Assembly (NCBI GenBank): GCA_030248215.1
Contig: JASANG010003667.1
Coordinates: forward strand, 62,001-126,000
From: Enoplolaimus lenunculus
Lineage: Eukaryota > Nematoda > Enoplea > Enoplida > Thoracostomopsidae
Direction of reading: 5' to 3'
DNA length: 64,000 nucleotides
The notes under the pieces are model-generated. The model made no database searches and was not told the origin of the DNA. It was given only the letters and a program-made list of their open reading frames with translations. The position numbers were made by a program, and so were the translations under genes. Below, piece after piece: positions 35,583-45,366 of the stretch. Positions within the stretch are counted from its first letter, which is position 1. Every line of letters begins with the position of its first letter.

Positions 35583-35715
35583 TGGGCCGTCCCGGCTGTC
35601 CCACTGTCCCAGCTGTCATAGCTGTGCCAGATGGCCCCGCTATCGCAGCTTTAGCCCCTGTCCCAACTGCCCCCGCTGTCCGGGACAGCGGGACGGCCCT
35701 CAGCGTATTAACATG
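35583..35715 (+). mobile_element. compact minisatellite MITE with visible ends
   Basis: CATGGGCCGTCCCGGCTGTC on the left faces GGGACAGCGGGACGGCCC on the right, with TGTCCCAGCTGTC units between. This shows that the larger arrays nearby are expanded versions of one terminal-repeat element. Confidence 0.65.
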
Positions 35716-36139
35716 GGCCTAGTCTAATCGAGCCAAAACGTGTCCAAAGTTGCCCGCTTAAACGAACCCCGTATTCGATTTCATAACTTCAAAGAATAGT
35801 CTTTTATTCATTTATAAATTTTACAAAAATTATGTATTGGTCTATTTGTTTGGCTATGAATTGTAGGTACGAGAACAAGTTGTGTGGAGTTCTTAAAAAT
35901 ATCATTGAAGCCAAATTTTTTGTCGCTTTATAGATAATTGCCAAAAGCAACGAATACACATTTTTAAACTACCCAATTTTTAAATTTTGCAGTTTTACAA
36001 AATTTTTTTTGTTTGGCGCGTTTCGCTTCAAGTTTTAGCACAATGTTGAGGAAGAAATTGCCAAGACTTCGTGAAAAAGTGTAAAACCAAGCGGTTTGAC
36101 TGCACATTTACAGCTATTTGCTAAAGTTGACAAGTTAAA

Positions 36140-36745
36140 CGTTTTATTTTTACCAAGTTTCGCCTCACTTTTAGCTCCGGCAAGTTTTGTTGTCCTCCGG
36201 TTTCGGCATTTTTTACCTCCGGTTACACCGCACAGTCCCCGTATAGTTTGATCACTTCAGTAAACCGTCGAAACTTTCAGTATTTTTACATTTTAATTTA
36301 TCACACTACTATTACTTGCATGCAGATATTTTCAAGTTTTTAACTGTTTGCCGCTTCTCTATCTTCAAATGATTTGAAAACGAACAACATGCTTACCAGA
36401 ATACAACTGGAGACCTTCCTCCGGCTTCGTCTCCGGCAGAACATCTACCTCTGGATACGGCTCCGGTAGAATTTTGCCGGAATTTTCGGCAATTTTAGTA
36501 TTGAAATTTTGCACAATTTTACAAAACTTATTTGTTTGGCTAATTTTGTTTTAACCTTTAGCACAATTTTAACGAAAAATTGCCGAGATTTCGTAAAGAT
36601 AAGTGTTTTAAGCGAAACGATTTAACAACACATATTAACGATATTTGCTAAAATTCACAAATTAAACATCGTTCCAATTACCTAATTTCATCTCACCTCC
36701 AGCTTCACCTCTGGCTTCCAAGTTTTGTTGACCTCCGGTAGTACC
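36140..36745. repeat. two degraded CCGGAG hAT-like MITE copies
   Basis: 36140-36235 is a right half ending CCTCCGGTTACACC. 36402-36745 is a decayed full copy from CTTCCTCCGGCTTCGTC to GACCTCCGGTAGTACCAC with the usual AT-rich centre. Confidence 0.55.
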
Positions 36746-37518
36746 ACACCAAACAGAATAAATAGTTGTTAGAGGTGCAATCCATTTTATGAAATCGTTA
36801 AGAAAGTCCCTAAAAAGGAGCTCAGGCCTCTGTTTTTAACTTCGCTAAATTTTGAACTTATTGTGCGGTGGAACGATGCCGTAATGTCTGTTTTTGCACA
36901 TTTCTGTTCTTTTCTGTATTGTCAATGTTTTCTTAATATATTACATCAGAATACCATAGCTAGTTGGTTTGTACATACTACGTCATGCTATAAACTGGTT
37001 ACGTGTTCATCGTGCGCGTTTCGAACGTTGGTGAATTGTTTGTTGTTTATGACATAAAATTTTAACCACTTTAAACTGTCTAATAAGTTCTAAAATTTTG
37101 CTTCAGTTGTTTATTACAACGTAATTTGCTATGTTTTAAAGGTTTCAGTAAAATTTGATTCTTGTTTGTTTTCTGTTTTTGTAGAACGCAGAAGACGGAA
37201 TGTTTGTAGATTTGTGACCCACTATTAATTATTGTGTTAACTAGCAGCCACTAAAAGTAGCACTGCAGAAGGGATAAAAGTAAACACTGTTGCGTGAAAT
37301 CGAAAAAAGGTATAAACATTTAAACATTCGTTTAAAAAAACTTTATTTTCGGTAACGGTCGAAAATGGACCGAAACCGAGATCACAAGTATCGTCTCGGT
37401 AGATTAATTTGTGTGCCCGTTTTTGTCCGAGACTGCACATCTATTTAAAACTTTTGTAAGCGTAATATGTTTTATATTTTATATTTTCAATTAGTTAGTC
37501 CTTTTGCAAATATAATTT
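36746..37518. other. upstream region of the DnaJ gene
   Basis: AT-rich. The T-rich tract ending ATATAATTTAG at 37520 could be a 3' splice site for a 5'-UTR intron or trans-spliced leader, 39 bases before the ATG. I found no clear ER-stress element (CCAAT-N9-CCACG). Confidence 0.35.
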
Positions 37519-37558
37519 AGTGTTTTTCCAATTGAATTTTAAAAACTACAAGCTAAAC

Positions 37559-39744
37559 ATGAATTGTATCGTTAACGTTTGTACGAGCGCTTTTTTGTGC
37601 CTTCTCTTTGTCGCTTTGGTAATCGCGAAAGACTATTATCAAATTTTGGGTGTTCCAAGAGGTTCGTCAGATAAAGAAATAAAAAAAGCATTCCGTAAAC
37701 TAGCTATCAAGTACCATCCTGATAAAAATAAAGATCCAAATGCGGAAGCACAATTCAGGGAAATAGCTGAAGGTTAGTTGATAAACTATTGTATTAACTA
37801 TTACGTATATAATTGATTGTTGCTAGAATCAGGGAGGGTATCTGGACACAGCGTCTGGGTGCATCTTTGCTCCTGAATCAAATATTGTTGTATGTTTAGT
37901 TATGTGTAAGAGGCTTAATGTCATGTTTGACGGTTTGCTGTACGAGTACTTTAGTTAATTTGTTTCGTTTTTGCAAAATATAACAGCATACGAAGTGTTA
38001 ACTGATCGAGACAAACGTGCTCATTACGATAGCACTGGTCAGACATTTGGTGGCGGCGGTGGTGGCGCAGGCGATAGCAAATTTCACTTCAACTTTAACG
38101 AATTTTTCAAAAACTTTGATGAAAGCTTTGCAAGGAAGAAAAAGGTATATATCGAAACAGTTTAATAACACAATGCTTTAGCGCACAACATTAATTAGAA
38201 TTAGACATTAATTTTTCAAATAATAAAGGTAATTTTCAAGTTCTGTCGACAAGGCTAGTTCCGGTTCAACATGGAGTCGCTTGTTTTTCTGTTACAAGTA
38301 GATTAACGATTCTCTATTTAGGGAAACATGCATTATATCTGTTTACGTGTATAACTCCTAAGTGGTGTTGTGCACAGCCTTTTAGCTGAGTGCAGCGACC
38401 TTATTTTCGGTGTGCTTGGCTCATTTATATAAAGGTTTGGGAAACAATATGGCTTCAAATTTTGACATTTATTGCTAGAAGATATGTATATGCTAGCTGA
38501 CATGATAATGCTTTAACAATTAACACGATCTTATCTATAATATGACTGCAGTTTCACAACCATTACTAGTTGTTATTGTTACAATTAATAGGGTCAAAAG
38601 ACAGGCGGCGGTTTCAAATTTGGATCTGGAGGTGGAAGTTTTTTCAATTTTGATGATTTCTGGGATGACATGGACGATATTATACCGAAAGTGCATCGAC
38701 GCAAGGGTGGAATGTTCGATATGAATTTTGATGAAATTTTCCAATCTATGTTTGGAGAAGATTTGTCAGAAGCAGACAAGCATACCAACAGACAGCATTA
38801 TACACATCATTTCGCACACCAAGCTGCATACCAAAAAACGTATGGGGGAGGAGATGGTAAGGGATTTTATGAATATGCGTTTTTGTTAATGTTTCAAAAA
38901 ATTTTGTTTACTGATCCAAAATCCATTGCCTACTAGCATCATTTGCTTAAGACGTATCTTGATATCAGTATTATTAAAATCAACTTCTGACTTTTCTGTC
39001 AACTAGGTGAACATTGGGCACAGACAGCAAAATGTGTTTGTGTTTTTCGATTTATAGAGAGAAACTTCGTTTAGACTACCAGTTGCCATGGTGTTAGTCA
39101 TCTTTTGACGTGTACCAGTATGTAAGTAAAAGGTAGCAACCGCTGCTTTACAACAGAATGCAACCAGAATTCCACTTTCGATTAGAATTCCGATTGCAAT
39201 TCAGTTTAAATCACGCCTCCAACAGGTATATTGATTTAGCGCATATTAATGACGAATGATAAAACTCGTCCGATTCCGTTTATAAATCTTTCTAATTCCG
39301 ATTCTGATTCCGGTGTAATTTAATTTTACTTTGCGCCCTACGCTACAACATTGCATTTGTTGCGAGTGCAGTGTGATGCAGGGAAAATGCGCGTCCTGTT
39401 AGGTACGAGTCGGTAAAATTTAGCTGCTCATGCCGATGTTACAGTTTGGCGACCTATATGTGATAATGACAAGTTTTTCTTGCCGGAATATTGCTGGTTA
39501 TGGAAGGTGCATAATAAAGTCGCTGTATACTTTTTTAATTTCGCCGCTCATCCCTGTTTCTTGCGCGCTATTTCTATTGACATGTTTAGAGTATTGTTGC
39601 ATTCATTCAGGAGAAGAAGTTTGCACAACCAAAACTAAAAAAGAAGGTAATACGATGACCACATACACAGAATGTACGCGAGTGCACAAGAACACAAAAC
39701 AGGAGCCACTGTTACAGCATGGGTTCGATAAAATTGATTTGTGA
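37559..39744 (+). CDS. DNAJB9: ER-resident DnaJ co-chaperone, DNAJB9/ERdj4 type
   Basis: Co-chaperone that stimulates BiP ATPase in the ER lumen and helps clear misfolded proteins. Four exons join in frame: 37559-37772, 37987-38144, 38592-38856 and 39611-39744 (phases 1, 0, 1), giving 256 residues. Residues 1-23 form a signal peptide (hydrophobic core [13 protein letters not shown]). The J domain follows at once: [40 protein letters not shown] with the essential HPD triad, FREIAEAYEVLTD, and AHYDSTG. A Gly-rich GGGGGG linker leads into Phe-rich [12 protein letters not shown] and [13 protein letters not shown] stretches. The C-terminus [19 protein letters not shown] resembles the conserved tail of vertebrate DNAJB9 (GNMVTTYTDC). 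The acidic, Phe-rich middle is longer than in the human protein (223 aa). There is no KDEL. Identity is firm; the ER-stress link is known of the family, not seen here. Confidence 0.93.
39165..39315. repeat. GATTCCGATT-rich element in DnaJ intron 3
   Basis: ATTCCACTTTCGATTAGAAT and CTAATTCCGATTCTGATTCC carry the motif set of the elements at 40165 and 62525. Ends are blurred. Confidence 0.4.
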
Positions 39745-42700
39745 ACACAATTATGTTGTACGCACTGGTATTTCAGTCTATATTTATTTGCCTTTAACAT
39801 GCATTGCACTGATTATTTCGTGCATTGCATTGTTTGTAGCGCTCAGCATAAGGGCAAGAGTCGCTTTGTGCATATTGGAGGGTAGCGACCGTGTTAACTG
39901 CACAAACGATCGCGTTGAGTGAAGTTTCACAACATTGTTTATATCAGTGACAATTTGCAGTATATATCATATTTTTCAAATTTTGTGAATTTTTACCAAA
40001 CTGAAGGCTTCAAATATGTTTATGGTTTGTTAAAGTGAGCCAAGTCAAATAGATTTACGTAGATCGTAAAATTATGTACTCATTTTTCTTACTTTTGTAT
40101 TTCCAATTCTAACGTATTCTCATATTTGTGGAATACTTATCAACAAATGGTATAATAGACCGTTTAATTTTCGAACGAAAACCCGGGTGGCACCAAATCC
40201 ACGATTTGACCGAATCCGAGTCCATTGCTGATTTTACCGATTTCGAATCTTGCATGCTGCAATTTTCAGTTATATCTATAATTTGTTTCAGAATATCATG
40301 CAATGCCTGACGCATAACTTTTAAACGTTAATATATTTCCTGCCCGATTTCAGTTTTGGAGATTTGTGACCTGAAACAAATTATTTATTAATATAACAAG
40401 ATATTTAAAATTTTTATTGTTCAAGACGGAATAAACATATTGCCGAACACTGTTGGATTTGGGTTTTGAATTCGGCTTTTTCACAACCGAATCCGAACCA
40501 CATGTTTTTACCGAATCCGAATCCAAACGTTTGTTGCCACACTTGGAACTACTACTATACATAGTTGAGGGTACCGCCATTGATTACTTAAGTTTGTTAC
40601 AAATACTGATGTGATTGTTTCGAGATTAAAAAAATTAGTGTACGGATTTAGTTTACTGAGCTCATTTATTTGTATGTATTGCTTGTTATGTCATGCGTAT
40701 TTGTTGTTTGACCGATTCTATTGTCTCAATGCAGTTCCAAAGCTTTATTTCGTTTTTGTAATTTACTTGTTTTGATTTATTGGGTTTCAATTTGTCGATT
40801 AATACAATCAAGAGTGGGTGATGCATACTTCAAAAAGAGTATGCAATTGAGTGCATTCTGTATTGAAAAGAATGTATCCGGCACGCGTTTTGTTTTTGGC
40901 TACCCCCTTTGATTTAGAGGAGAGTACACCATGAGGGGCGGCCAAAAACACAACACACGGTGGTAAATTTTGTACCATGCAAAACCACGCACACTCTTGT
41001 ATTATGCACTCTTGATACAATTGATGATGCTGCAACAGCTCTCTGGTGAAACTTTGATGTTATACGAAAAGCTATTATTCAACTAGATTGCGTGAATAAA
41101 TTACATCTTTTTAATTATCAATATTGGATTTTGTATGTATTCGATCCTGCAAATTTTATTTGTTGGTCCTTAAATTTTAATTTATATATTAGGGTATTGA
41201 GTTTAGAAACTTGGGTGTGTGCATATAGTGTGGCGATTTTGTTGGTTTTCAGCTGAAAATGTGTCAGTTGTTTTAGTATTAGTCAAGCTGGTAATCATAG
41301 TTGCTTGGTATTTTAGATTTATGTCGATGCTAGGTAATAGTCGTTCGTTTTCTAAGGCTCAAAATAAACCTTCAGTTCTGCGATAACCCCGCTCGTGATC
41401 TGTGATATATTATATCTTAATTCTGGTTTATGTGTAGTTCAGGGAGTAGTGATATATTTATCCGGTGACTGATTCTTTTAATTCTAGTAATCGACATTTA
41501 TTGTTTAGTGAAATTTCTACTTGCACAAAATTTGTCTTGTCTCTGTGATTTTCTGTCAAATTAAAAACAACTGGAGATATTTTGTTACAACGGTTTATAT
41601 ATATATTTGACAATATTTTGTCAATAAACTCCGGTACCAGTTTTCCCTCTGATTGGTTTTTTGGATTGTTTTATGTTTGCTGAACTTTGTTTATTACTAC
41701 TTCCTGGTATAAAAACACTAAAACAGTAGTATTCCATGTGGTTTTGTTTGTATTTGATCATTACTTATATTTTGAAGCCGTTTTCATAACATTGGCTTTT
41801 TATGGTAATGATTCTACGTTATCACGTTTAAAATTTGATGTTATATTTATATTCGAGATGGTTTTGAGTAGCACATCGTACGATTTGGCGATGCTTGCCA
41901 TTCTGAAGTTTAATGCTTTGTTTTATGCCGATTATCCACAAGACGGGATATAGTACGTCTCAACTTTAGGTAAGCCTCAAATTTAGGCGTTTTAGGTTTT
42001 ATTACTACAAGTAAATTTATAAATAGAGAAAAAAATACTATCGGATGAAAATCTGTCGCGTATAGCAATCGCTAATGGACTACGTGTTTAAGTTACTTTG
42101 CGTAATAGTAGTCATTTATAATTCGTTAAACCGCATTTTTATACCGTGTTTGGCTAAAAGCATTTTGTAGATTGACTGGTGAGTTTTATCAAACGCAAAA
42201 TATTTTATTTAAATTGTGCTTTTGCTGTAACTAATACCGACATACTGTAATATGGGTTAGTCCACGCCCAGAGGCGGAGCCAGGGCGGATTTCAGGTGTC
42301 AAACTCTCTTTTGGAATTTTTGTAATGGGATTTTTCCCTTGTAAATTTTCAGAGATAGTACCCCTCTGTTCCGAAATACTGACTACGCCCATGTAAACGT
42401 CCACTTGTGGCTTCAATCGGAATTTTACTTTTTAATTGTAAATAACGAGTTCTGAGAATAAGACGCGATGTGCTGAGTATTGTGTTGGATTTTATTCTAG
42501 ATCGAAAATATTTTATATTTTGAACGGAATAGCATGCGGCCGGTGTAAATGTTGAAGTTGAGGGATACGTATCATTTATCGTTATGTCAGTATTAAGTTT
42601 AACAATGCTCGCATGTCAAGCTGCTTCGCTCAAGCCTAAACCATAGCCTGCTCTAAATATAAGCTGGTCCACAACGAATTTCATACTTGATTATACGGGT

Positions 42701-42846
42701 CAAATATTTTTTCGCTTGTTGGTAAATTTTTTGTGTATACGATCCGCAACCACTGTAGAAAGTTAACTAATTATATTCTGTTGGTAGTGGGAGCTGTTCA
42801 CCGAATGATAGAGAACTGTAGAGTGCATGAGTTGTAGGGTTTCGTA
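39745..42846. other. intergenic, one MITE, no gene recognised
   Basis: AT-rich. Contains the element at 40165-40530 and a decayed GGCGGAGCCAGGGCGGATT repeat near 42270-42400. Open frames near 41690-41950 are T-rich and hydrophobic by composition only. Confidence 0.45.
40165..40530. mobile_element. MITE with GGTGGCACCAAA ends and CCGAATCCGA repeats
   Basis: The left GGGTGGCACCAAATCC and right TTTGTTGCCACACTTGG are inverted repeats. Subterminal ACCGAATCCGAGTCC and ACCGAATCCGAATCC units face each other. No coding frame. Confidence 0.6.
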
Positions 42847-42963
42847 CACTGTAAAAAATAGTGAGTCAAATTGACTCTCCGAAATAGTTTTTTCCTGACT
42901 ACACAAACTGAGTCAAAATTCTACTCTGCCAGAGTCAAATTTGACTCACCATTTTTTGCAGCG
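42847..42963. mobile_element. palindromic MITE, CACTG ends, second copy
   Basis: CACTGTAAAAAATAGTGAG to CTCACCATTTTTTGCAGCG, flanked by TA on both sides. A shorter sister of 33950-34157 with the same GAGTCAAATTGACTC core. Confidence 0.8.
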
Positions 42964-43154
42964 TATGTGCTTCGAATAACAAAATTAATCTAAGATTCCG
43001 TTGCGATAGCAATCTTTTGTTGTTTTTGCTACAGTCTGGTACAAATTTCCACAGAAATTAAAAATCATTTCCTTCTGTAATTACAGCGACTTGGTTTTGC
43101 ATCATTGTTTGGATGGTTAAGCTTTGTAGACTGTTTGAAACATTGGTTATATAA

Positions 43155-43498
43155 CAGGGTACAACCGGAGGTCTGCTTCCGGCTCCAGCAGAAAATCCGG
43201 CTCCGGTAGAATTTTTGCCGGAGGTTCTGGCACTGTTGGTATTGAAAATTTTGCAGAATTTAGCAAAATTTATCTGTTTAATGCTTTTCGCTTTACTTTT
43301 GTCACAATTTTCAGAAAAGAATTTCCGAAATAAATTAACGTAAAACCAAATAACTTAACAACATATTGCATATATTGGCAAAAATTAACCAATTAATCAT
43401 TTTTACTACATAATTTCGCCTCACCTCCGGCTCCGGCAAGTTTCGTTGACCTCCGGCTTCGATATTTTTCGCCTCTGGTTGCAGCCTGGTATATAAAG
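43155..43498 (+). mobile_element. hAT-like MITE, CCGGAG family, reference copy
   Basis: CAGGGTACAACCGGAGGTC and CTCTGGTTGCAGCCTG are terminal inverted repeats. The flanks TTATATAA (43147-43154) and GTATATAA (43499-43506) are an 8-bp target duplication with one mismatch. The full AT-rich centre is present, including TTTATCTGTTTAATGCTTTT. Confidence 0.85.
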
Positions 43499-43501
43499 GT
43501 G

Positions 43502-43677
43502 ACGGGCCATATATAGATTAGCGGCTGACCGGTGTTCCGCGATTGTGCAGCACAGTAAGCTCAAGCTTCCGACTAATTTATAGCTTAAACTTAGGAATAT
43601 GTTTATTCTTACTCTGAGGCGTCAGCGTTTAGGAATATTCTTAGTACAGTTGCGGTCCAGATGTATACAGTTGCCAG
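43502..43677 (+). repeat. telomere-core MITE, decayed
   Basis: GGGCCATATATAGATTAG and CAGATGTATACAGTTGCC are weak inverted ends. The core has ACTTAGGAATATGTTT and TTTAGGAATATTC. Confidence 0.45.
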
Positions 43678-43988
43678 TTGACGTAAAAGATAGTTGTGTA
43701 AATAATTTAAAGTTACTGCTCAGACGTATTAAATATGCCTTATATGAATAAATTATCAATGTTTGATATACTGGAGCATTTTGGTCATATCTTCTTTTAT
43801 AAGCGTGGTTTCAAGCCGGGTCGGGGCATCGAAATGAATCATAGTTAAGTTTGATTCATATGAAACAAAAATTCGTTTGCTCTAAACACAAGCTGATCCA
43901 CAACGAATGTCATACTGGGGGTAGAAATTGATTCATTTGCGAGTAAATTTTGTGTGTATACACTCCGCGACCACTACAGAAAGCAATC

Positions 43989-44162
43989 TTGGCCATGTTA
44001 CTTTAAGAGGCGTCCAAGCTTGTAGTGGTTCCATAAAAGAGTAGGTTAGATTCTAGATTACATTTTTTTGCTTAAGCTTAGGTTCACATTTTTGCAACGC
44101 TTAGGCTTTTAGGCTTAGGAATATGCTTAATCTACTGTTACGCTCCATAACGTAGACCTTTA
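43989..44162 (+). repeat. telomere-core MITE
   Basis: The left TTGGCCATGTTACTTTAAG with AGGCG faces the right TACGCTCCATAACGTAG. The core at about 44068-44130 reads GCTTAGGCTTTTAGGCTTAG and GGAATATGCTTAATCTACTG. Confidence 0.6.
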
Positions 44163-44387
44163 TTTTATAGCTTTTAATGGTGTAAACACACCATTCAGAA
44201 TGCCAAAATCCTGAAATAAATGCAGTAGCTACGTTTGACAATACACGCTCTTATAATTTTAGAATATTTCAAATTTTCTTAAATTTTCGAATTAGCAAAA
44301 TTTACAATACCTAATTTATTGCCGGAACCGGATAGTGAAAAGTACCGGATTTCTCTACCGGAACTTGAATTTTGGTTGCACCCTGGC

Positions 44388-44523
44388 TTAGGTATGAGCG
44401 TACTTCTGAGCTTAAGCTTAAGGATTTGCCTATACCTATAGCCTAAGCAAAAAAATGGTATAAAGCTTACGCCTACTCTATTGCAGTCCCCCAAAAAGTT
44501 TCGTCCCTGATCTTTACGTGGCT
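44388..44523. repeat. telomere-core MITE fragment
   Basis: GGCTTAGGTATGAGCG, AGCTTAAGCTTAAGG and CCTATAGCCTAAGC, with an end CCTGATCTTTACGTGGC like the right end at 17131. Left end not found. Confidence 0.4.
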
Positions 44524-44626
44524 CAAACAACAATGTGTTAACTCCGGAACGCAAAACATCAAGCATTGTTCCAAAATTTACAAACTAACTCACTGGACAA
44601 CTCAACTTTAACAAAAATACGACAAC

Positions 44627-45366
44627 TGCGGGATTCACATTATAATTGGGGCAGTTGGGTCACGTTTTGTCACATGGTGATTCGACATCAACACAAATTT
44701 TTTTACCATCATATGACAAAACTGGACAGACGAAAGTCGAATATCATAAGATTGCTATGTTATACGAAGCACTGGTACACAGGTATCTCGACATACAAGA
44801 GTTCGAATGTCGCATGACACTATCAGACAATATGTGAATATCACGTGATATACCAAATTAACAGCATATTTCATGACATTCAGCGAGACCGATTTGGACT
44901 ATCGTATGATATTTTACTATACAGTTTAAGTGAATGTAGTTTAAAATGTATCATAAGACAATCCGCCAAAATTTGAATTTTTCTGCCAAAATTTGAATTT
45001 TCTGCCTAATTTTGAATTTTCCCGTAAAAATTTATATTTGCCGCCGCCAATATTTTAATTTCCCCCAAAATTTAAATTTCGTGCCATAATATTCGTATTT
45101 ATCTTCATTGTTTCGTAATATCATAATGATACTAACGGCACATGTCTGTAAGTATCATATGATATTCCGCGATACGCAAACTTAGATATGTAAGATTCAG
45201 TAGGCATTTTTAAAATGATCATATGATATTGACAGACGATTTAGGGAATAGTATATGATACTGAAAGGGAATATCATATTGGGATACATCGCAGACAAAG
45301 TGTTACCCAATGTGTAGAATGGGACAAAACTTGACCCCAGTTGCCCCATTTATAACGTGAACCTTA
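44627..45366 (+). mobile_element. MITE with GCGGGATTCAC ends and CATATGAT repeats
   Basis: The left TGCGGGATTCACATTATAAT, TGGGGCAGTTGGGTCACG, TTTTGTC is mirrored by the right GACAAAACTTGACCCCAG, TTGCCCCATTTATAACGTGA. The inside holds many ATATCATATGATATTCC palindromes and an array of CCAAAATTTGAATTTTCTGC units (about 44965-45070). No coding capacity. Confidence 0.8.

Larger units (their letters stand above)
30973..35774. mobile_element. nest of MITEs between GGGGTTCACG inverted ends
   Basis: The left end GCGGGGTTCACGTCATAAC with TGGGGCAGC and CATGTTTTG faces a right end CCAAAACGTG..GTTGCCCG..GAACCCCGTA near 35774. The same pair bounds the compact element at 44627-45366. Between them are repeated ATATCATATGATATTCC motifs plus younger insertions at 32785, 33359, 33862, 34566 and 35583. 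Reading the whole 4.8 kb as one swollen element is inference; it could be two partial copies. Confidence 0.4.

Noticed and set aside
36746-37518. ER-stress element upstream of the DnaJ gene
   Set aside because: ACGT-containing words (TACGTCAT, TTACGTG) exist about 580 bases upstream, but no CCAAT-N9-CCACG or complete UPRE was found.
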